Shown piece after piece: positions 12,935 through 16,944 of a DNA stretch of 16,944 nucleotides. A program made the position numbers and the translations under genes. The stretch spans positions 1 to 16,944 of the forward strand of contig DHHB01000102.1 in the NCBI GenBank assembly GCA_002403075.1, written 5' to 3'. The notes beneath the pieces are model-generated. The model had not been told where the DNA came from. It saw only the letters and a list, made by a program, of their open reading frames with translations, and did no database searches. The stretch's first letter is position 1. Every line of letters starts with the position of its first letter. Source of the stretch: a bacterium UBP1_UBA4783 (GTDB lineage Bacteria; Krumholzibacteriota; Krumholzibacteriia; Krumholzibacteriales; Krumholzibacteriaceae).

Positions 12935-14992
12935 TCATTCGTAATAAATGCGGATCTCGCTCTCCCCGCCGGGTTCGAGGAGGATGAACGGCACCGGATC
13001 GTCGAGTCGCATCATCGGCGATATGCGCGCGGGAGGGGCGACGCGCAAGCCGCGGTCCCAGTGATACTTGAGCAGAACGCGCAGGGGCGGCGGGGCGCCT
13101 CCCGCCTCGATCGTCACGTCGAGACGGCCGTAAGAGGAGCGCACGTCGACGCCCGGCTCCGAGGCAAACGAGGCGCCGGCGAAGGGCGCCCCAGCATCGG
13201 TCTCCCACAGCGTGAAGGGACCTGAAGACCACGCCCTCGACAGGCCGAGGGCGTCGAGACGCGCCGTGCAATCGGGTGTCGCCGCGAGGACCCACCGAAC
13301 GTTGTAGAGGGAGAGGTAGTCGTGAAGCCGCGAGGGGTCCGTTTCCCAAAGCGGTTTCCCGAAGGCCTCGCAGGTGCGGAAGGTCGCGAAGCTGTGCCGT
13401 ATGAAGGTGAACGGATACGGTCCGCCGATCTGCTCGACGCGCGTCGAGAGCGGCAGGAGCGCGGGGAGAAAGACGTCGCCGTACGCCCACGCGGGGCCGT
13501 CTTCGATCATGAGGCGCCCCGAACGGTCGATGCGCCGCGAGAGCTCTTCGACGAGACCTGTCGCCGCGGGGGCGAGGGTCGTCGAGACGGTATGCCTGTA
13601 GAACGCGCGCGAGGAGACGAGGGAGAGCGCGGGCGAGGCGATGACGAGGAGCGCCAGCGCTCCCGCGCGCGCCGCGGACGCCGCTCCCGCGGATCGCGCC
13701 GCTTTGCCGAGAGCCCCGGCGGCGGCCGCGGCCCCGGCTCCCGCGAGCGGCGCCGCGAAGACGAACGCCGGCACGAGAAACCGCCCCGGCTCCATTTGAT
13801 CGAAGACGGGGATGTAGATTCCGAACGAGCACATGACGAGGAGGAACGCCGCGCTTGCCGCGGGCGCCGAGGCCTCGGCGAGGCGCCTCCCGCGGACGAG
13901 GATCGCCGCGCCGGCGACTGCGAGAGCGAGGAGGGCGAGGGCGGGGAGATTTCCCGATTTCCCGAGCTCGCGGGCGAGGGCGCCTATTCCGCCGATCTGA
14001 AAAAACGCGTCGGAGGTGGTTTTGATGTCGATGTACCTGATGAGCGGCACGAGCCAGACGGCGTTCGCCGCGAGAACGAGGAGGCACCACAGGGCGAGCC
14101 GCGCGGCCACGCGGCGATACCATGCTCGGCGCATGGGGCCCGCCGGCACCCGCGCGCGGGCCGCGACAAAGAGGGCGACGAACGGAACGGGAAGGAGAAT
14201 CGCCGCGGTCGGGTGGATGAAACACGCGAGCGGACCGAGGACGTAGAAACGTTTCACCGGCTCCTCGTCGAGGAACGACCGCATGAGACCCGCGAGATAG
14301 AGCGAGAGGTGGCAGACGATGAGATACGAGAACATCCCCGCGAAACGGAAATGCCCCGCGTAGGGTCTTCCCCAGTGCCAGAAGGCGAGCAGCAGGAGAA
14401 CCGCGAAGATCGACTCCTCGAAGCGGTACCCGAGGCGCCGGCAGCCGGCGTACACGGTGAAAACGAGGAGAAGGTGGCCGAGAAGGACGAAGAGCTTGAA
14501 CGCGACGGCCGTCTCGAGGAATCGAAGGAGCGCGCACCAGAGCTCGACGCCCTTCGAGTCGATGTCGAAGATCGTTCCGCCCGGATGACCGGCCATGAAG
14601 TAGGGATCGTAGGTGTGGAGCCGCCCGGTGCTCCAGAAGATTTCCTTCGCGCGCTCCGCCTGATAGAAATGGAGGGAATGGTCAAGCGTGAGAACGGGGC
14701 GGCGGTTCAGAACGTCCTCCGGCGGGAAGAAGAAGAGCGTCGCGACGAAGTGGGCTCCGAAGAGGACGGCGAGGATCGCGCGGCGCCGCGATTCGAGCGG
14801 GCCGCCGCCGAAAAGCCGCAGGAGCGGCCGGATCGCGAAGGCCGCCGCCGCCGCGAGCAGCCCCGCGGCCGGGAACGTCAAAGCGGCGGCGCCCCATGTC
14901 CGGAGCGCCGCCGCCGTTCCACATACGAGCGAGGCCGCGAGCAGCGCGAGGTCGGCTCTGGAGAGCTTCCGTTCCGGCATGTCAGCGAGCAT
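12935..14992 (-). CDS. Large polytopic membrane protein, GT-C glycosyltransferase-like
   Basis: 685 residues with about 12 or more membrane helices in the first ~460 residues, then a soluble, beta-rich C-terminal domain of ~220 residues (LVEELSRRIDRSGRLMIEDGPA onward). The first outside loop has acidic residues where GT-C enzymes keep theirs: LTLDHSLHFYQAERAKEI (D104-H105), HTYDPYFMAGHPGGT (D129) and FDIDSKG (D143, D145). This recalls the PF10131-like/YfhO-like uncharacterised membrane proteins linked to glycan or lipid-sugar transfer. Only the pattern is seen; no activity is proven. The start is uncertain: the ATGs at 14992 and 14980 both lack a clear ribosome site. It lies 44 bases after the DUF6600-like gene and ends upstream of the next gene's promoter, so it probably belongs to the upstream unit. 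Confidence 0.7.
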   Translation of the reverse strand: MLADMPERKLSRADLALLAASLVCGTAAALRTWGAAALTFPAAGLLAAAAAFAIRPLLRLFGGGPLESRRRAILAVLFGAHFVATLFFFPPEDVLNRRPVLTLDHSLHFYQAERAKEIFWSTGRLHTYDPYFMAGHPGGTIFDIDSKGVELWCALLRFLETAVAFKLFVLLGHLLLVFTVYAGCRRLGYRFEESIFAVLLLLAFWHWGRPYAGHFRFAGMFSYLIVCHLSLYLAGLMRSFLDEEPVKRFYVLGPLACFIHPTAAILLPVPFVALFVAARARVPAGPMRRAWYRRVAARLALWCLLVLAANAVWLVPLIRYIDIKTTSDAFFQIGGIGALARELGKSGNLPALALLALAVAGAAILVRGRRLAEASAPAASAAFLLVMCSFGIYIPVFDQMEPGRFLVPAFVFAAPLAGAGAAAAAGALGKAARSAGAASAARAGALALLVIASPALSLVSSRAFYRHTVSTTLAPAATGLVEELSRRIDRSGRLMIEDGPAWAYGDVFLPALLPLSTRVEQIGGPYPFTFIRHSFATFRTCEAFGKPLWETDPSRLHDYLSLYNVRWVLAATPDCTARLDALGLSRAWSSGPFTLWETDAGAPFAGASFASEPGVDVRSSYGRLDVTIEAGGAPPPLRVLLKYHWDRGLRVAPPARISPMMRLDDPVPFILLEPGGESEIRIYYE

Positions 14993-15036
14993 GATGCCGG
15001 CATTCTACCAGAAATCCCCGGGCCCCGCGCGCGAAA

Positions 15037-15960
15037 CTATCGCCTGCGGGTTTTCTGCTTGCTCTCGGTCTCCTTTTTCGTATCGCTGTCCCTGCGTTCC
15101 TTCGCCGGCTCGAACTGGTCCCGTCTCCGGTCGGAATCGGTCTTTTTCGGTGTCAGGACCTCGCGCTCGACCTTGGGCGCGTACTCCTTGACCCGCGCCC
15201 GCTCCTGCTCAGGGAGCACCATCTGACGGAGCGGGGTCTTGCCCGGACGGCCTGGCGTCGGCGGCGTCGTCATGACATCCCGGCGCACGTTCGCCGGCTC
15301 TCTCTCGATCTTCACGGGCTCTATCCTGCGCTTCGTGACCTGCTCGACGGTGCGGATCTCCGGCGCCCGTCTGACCACGTTTCCGCGTTGGAACATCTCG
15401 CGGCGGACCGGCTGATCGAGCCTGTGGCGGCCGACGTATTCGTTCGTGAAGTGGTTGACGTCCACGACGATCCAGACGTTGATGTCCCAGGGATCCCACG
15501 GGTCGGGCCAGTACATGTGAGGAGGCGGCATGGGCGCCCACGCGCAGTAGTTTCCGAACGTGTACCACTGGACGCGGGCCGGCGACCATATGGTGCCGGG
15601 CACCCAGACCCATCCGAACCTCGGGTGGTAATCCCAGAACCCGTAGTGATAGACCATCCAGCCGAACGGCTCGTAGGAGATCCATGCCCAGCCGTCGTGC
15701 GTCCAGGCCCAGTTGCCGTGATAGAACGGCGACCAGCCCGCGACGACGTACGGGCGCCACGCCCATCCGTACCGCGGGATGCGCACCCAGTCTCCGTAAT
15801 CGTCGAGGTAGTCGTAGTCGCTGATGCGGGCTCTCGCATGGACGCTCGTCGCGTATCCCGCCGGGGCGCATCCGACGCTGCCGAACGCGGCCAGCATCAG
15901 GAAAACCGCAGCGAGGGCTCCGGCGATCCTTGGCCCTCTACGCGCGCACGTTCCGATCAT
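15037..15960 (-). CDS. DUF6600-like Trp/Tyr-rich lipoprotein
   Basis: 307 residues. Residues 1-31 are a lipoprotein-type signal (hydrophobic 12-27, then SVGC31). Residues ~48-165 hold about 19 Trp and many Tyr and Pro in repeat-like units (YGWAWRPYVVAGW, GNWAWTHDGWAWISY, FGWMVYHYGFWDYHP, RFGWVWVPGTIWSPARVQW, YCAWAPMPPP). This fits DUF6600-type exported proteins of unknown role, where aromatic repeats probably build a small beta fold that binds peptidoglycan, glycan or protein. The rest (~180-307) is a highly charged, Arg/Lys/Glu-rich, low-complexity tail. AAGGAG, 6 bases before the ATG at 15960, fixes the start. It lies 60 bases after ogt and 44 before the GT-C-like gene, with which it may share work at the envelope. 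Confidence 0.82.
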   Translation of the reverse strand: MIGTCARRGPRIAGALAAVFLMLAAFGSVGCAPAGYATSVHARARISDYDYLDDYGDWVRIPRYGWAWRPYVVAGWSPFYHGNWAWTHDGWAWISYEPFGWMVYHYGFWDYHPRFGWVWVPGTIWSPARVQWYTFGNYCAWAPMPPPHMYWPDPWDPWDINVWIVVDVNHFTNEYVGRHRLDQPVRREMFQRGNVVRRAPEIRTVEQVTKRRIEPVKIEREPANVRRDVMTTPPTPGRPGKTPLRQMVLPEQERARVKEYAPKVEREVLTPKKTDSDRRRDQFEPAKERRDSDTKKETESKQKTRRR

Positions 15961-16020
15961 GACTCGCTCCTTTCCGCCCGATGGGTCCCTCTCTCAGGGC
16001 TCGATCGTTACGAGAGAATG

Positions 16021-16605
16021 CTAATGCCGAGGGCGCCCCCCGTCAACCCTTTGCCGCTTGGGCGGCGCGGTGCGCGGCGGGGCGGCCGGCGCCCCCTCGA
16101 GATCGAGGAGGCGCTTCTTGCGACCGAGGCCGCCGCCGTAGCCGCCGAGCGCGCCGCTCTTGTTGATCACGCGGTGGCACGGGATGACGACGGCGATGCG
16201 GTTGCGCCCGTTCGCCGTTCCGACCGCCCGCACGGCCCTGGGGCGGCCGACGGCGCGCGCGACGTCCTCGTAGCTTCGCGTCTCGCCGTACGGGATGGCG
16301 AGGAGCGCTTTCCAGACCTCGACCTGAAATGGGGTGCCGGGAAACACGAGCGGCACCGTGAAGCGCTCGAGGCGGCGAGTGAAGTATCGGTCGAGCTCGC
16401 GCCGCAGGCGGTCGATGTGCCGGTGTTTCGCGCGCCGTACGGGGAGCCGGAACAGGCGCGCGAGGGCGTCGAGCTGCGGTCCGAGCCGCCCGGGCGCCGC
16501 GAACTCGAGAAGGCAGATCCCGTCCGGCGTCGCCCCGGCGAGCATGGGGCCGAGGGGGGTTTCTATCTCCTGCGTCGCGATGCAATCTGCGTTTTTCGGT
16601 TTCAT
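16021..16605 (-). CDS. ogt: Methylated-DNA-[protein]-cysteine S-methyltransferase
   Basis: A 194-residue suicide DNA-repair protein that moves the methyl group from O6-methylguanine to its own Cys. The active-site motif IPCHRV holds Cys143, preceded by RAVRAVGTANGRNRIAVV (Arg finger and Asn hinge) and followed by GALGGYGGGLGRKKRLLDLE, normal for the Ogt/Ada C-terminal family. TPFQVEVWKALLAIPYGETRSYEDVA (around 91-116) is the start of the DNA-binding winged HTH. The 'NRIA' form instead of 'NPIA' also occurs in Ada-type domains, so it is not a defect. A GGGAG site lies 7 bases before the ATG at 16605. The last ~22 residues are a basic tail (PPRTAPPKRQR). It starts 24 bases after the HEAT-repeat gene, so the two are probably co-transcribed. 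Confidence 0.94.
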   Translation of the reverse strand: MKPKNADCIATQEIETPLGPMLAGATPDGICLLEFAAPGRLGPQLDALARLFRLPVRRAKHRHIDRLRRELDRYFTRRLERFTVPLVFPGTPFQVEVWKALLAIPYGETRSYEDVARAVGRPRAVRAVGTANGRNRIAVVIPCHRVINKSGALGGYGGGLGRKKRLLDLEGAPAAPPRTAPPKRQRVDGGRPRH

Positions 16606-16629
16606 GTCGTATCTCCCGGCGCGGCGGGG

Positions 16630-16944
16630 CTATCGCTCGCGACAGATGAGCCGCAGAAAGCGCAAGGACGCGTCGAGGATTTCCCTGCACGAGGCGTCCT
16701 TCTCGACGCTCGCCGCGGCCTCGATGTCGGGGATCGCCGCCGTGTACTCGTCCTCGCGCAGGATCGAGGCGGCGAGCGCCCTCACGGCGGCGTCGCCGTC
16801 GCGCAGGCAGCCGATCGCCCACCGCGTGCCGTTGCGGTACCGCATGTCGGCGAGTCGCCGGAGCGCTTCCCTGCGGATCTCGGGGCTCTCGTCGAGGAGC
16901 TTCCAGAAAAGCTCGGCTTCGAGAGCGTCGTCGTGAAAGACCTC
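16630..16944 (-). CDS. HEAT-repeat protein, C-terminal part (partial at right edge)
   Basis: The frame is open to the right edge, so only the last 104 residues are visible. They show helical repeat units of HEAT type: FWKLLDESPEIRREALRRLADM, then IGCLRDGDAAVRALAASILRE and, further on, AAIPDIEAAASVEKDASCREILDASLRFL. Each has the paired helices and the D/R turn pattern. Such proteins are scaffolds; no catalytic motif is present. An ATG at 16845 is internal and lacks a clear ribosome site, so it is not taken as the start. The gene ends 24 bases before ogt. Confidence 0.75.
   Translation of the reverse strand, partial: EVFHDDALEAELFWKLLDESPEIRREALRRLADMRYRNGTRWAIGCLRDGDAAVRALAASILREDEYTAAIPDIEAAASVEKDASCREILDASLRFLRLICRER

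Noticed and set aside
15002..15030. TAGAAT before the 685-residue gene as a -10 box
   Set aside because: At 17 bases upstream the sequence is GC-only with no -35 likeness, and the leader would be only a few bases.
13322..15226. Long + strand open frame of 634 codons over the GT-C-like gene
   Set aside because: Antisense shadow: low-complexity Glu/Arg/Gly protein with no domain, no ribosome site, and a membrane protein on the other strand.
16120..16200. Asn-Arg in place of Asn-Pro near the Ogt active site as an inactivating change
   Set aside because: The 'NRIA' form is familiar in Ada-type methyltransferase domains and PCHRV is intact.

Overview
The window is GC-rich, gene-dense bacterial DNA holding 16 protein-coding genes, two of them cut by the window edges. 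I found no RNA genes, insertion sequences, CRISPR arrays or phage genes. An outer-membrane barrel, two apparent lipoproteins and a signal-peptide protein point to a Gram-negative (two-membrane) bacterium. The end of CarB looks more like the eukaryotic/CPS1 type of MGS domain than the enterobacterial type. Together with the DUF6600-like Trp-rich protein this fits a less-studied lineage, perhaps of the FCB kind, but that placement is a weak inference. No stretch over 300 bases lacks a gene.

Region 1 (1-6969). The 3' end of carB on the + strand meets a minus-strand set of six genes, and the two stop codons share a CTAG. Read from 6921 down to 456, the set encodes an outer-membrane beta-barrel protein, an FMN-binding-like lipoprotein, a MacB/FtsX-type ABC permease, its LolD/MacB-type ATPase, a YtkA-like periplasmic protein and a fused FeoA-FeoB ferrous iron permease. 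Gaps run from a 4-base overlap to about 40 bases, and a plausible promoter (TTGCAT-17-TATTAT) sits just before the first gene. This looks like one transcription unit with parts in every envelope layer, ending in an Fe(II) pump. It is the best candidate here for an under-described system.

Region 2 (6990-9459). A 99-residue, very hydrophobic membrane protein on the minus strand diverges from a + strand alpha-glucan phosphorylase (GT35).

Region 3 (9121-11023). A compact minus-strand operon encodes an Lrp/AsnC regulator, a QueG-like double [4Fe-4S] protein and a small ABM/dimeric ferredoxin-like-fold protein, coupled by GTGA and ATGA overlaps. The regulator has a near-consensus sigma70 promoter (TTGACA-17-TATCAT) with several stacked dyad repeats, which suggests autoregulation.

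Region 4 (11056-16944, all minus strand). A HEAT-repeat protein (partial), a methylguanine-DNA methyltransferase, a Trp-rich DUF6600-like lipoprotein, and two large polytopic membrane proteins of GT-C glycosyltransferase type. The last of these has its own exact-consensus promoter (TTGACA-17-TATAAT) with a 10-bp palindrome in the spacer and a hairpin at the predicted transcript 5' end. That promoter moves its start codon well downstream of the longest open frame. The two GT-C-like proteins probably act in envelope glycan or glycolipid assembly.
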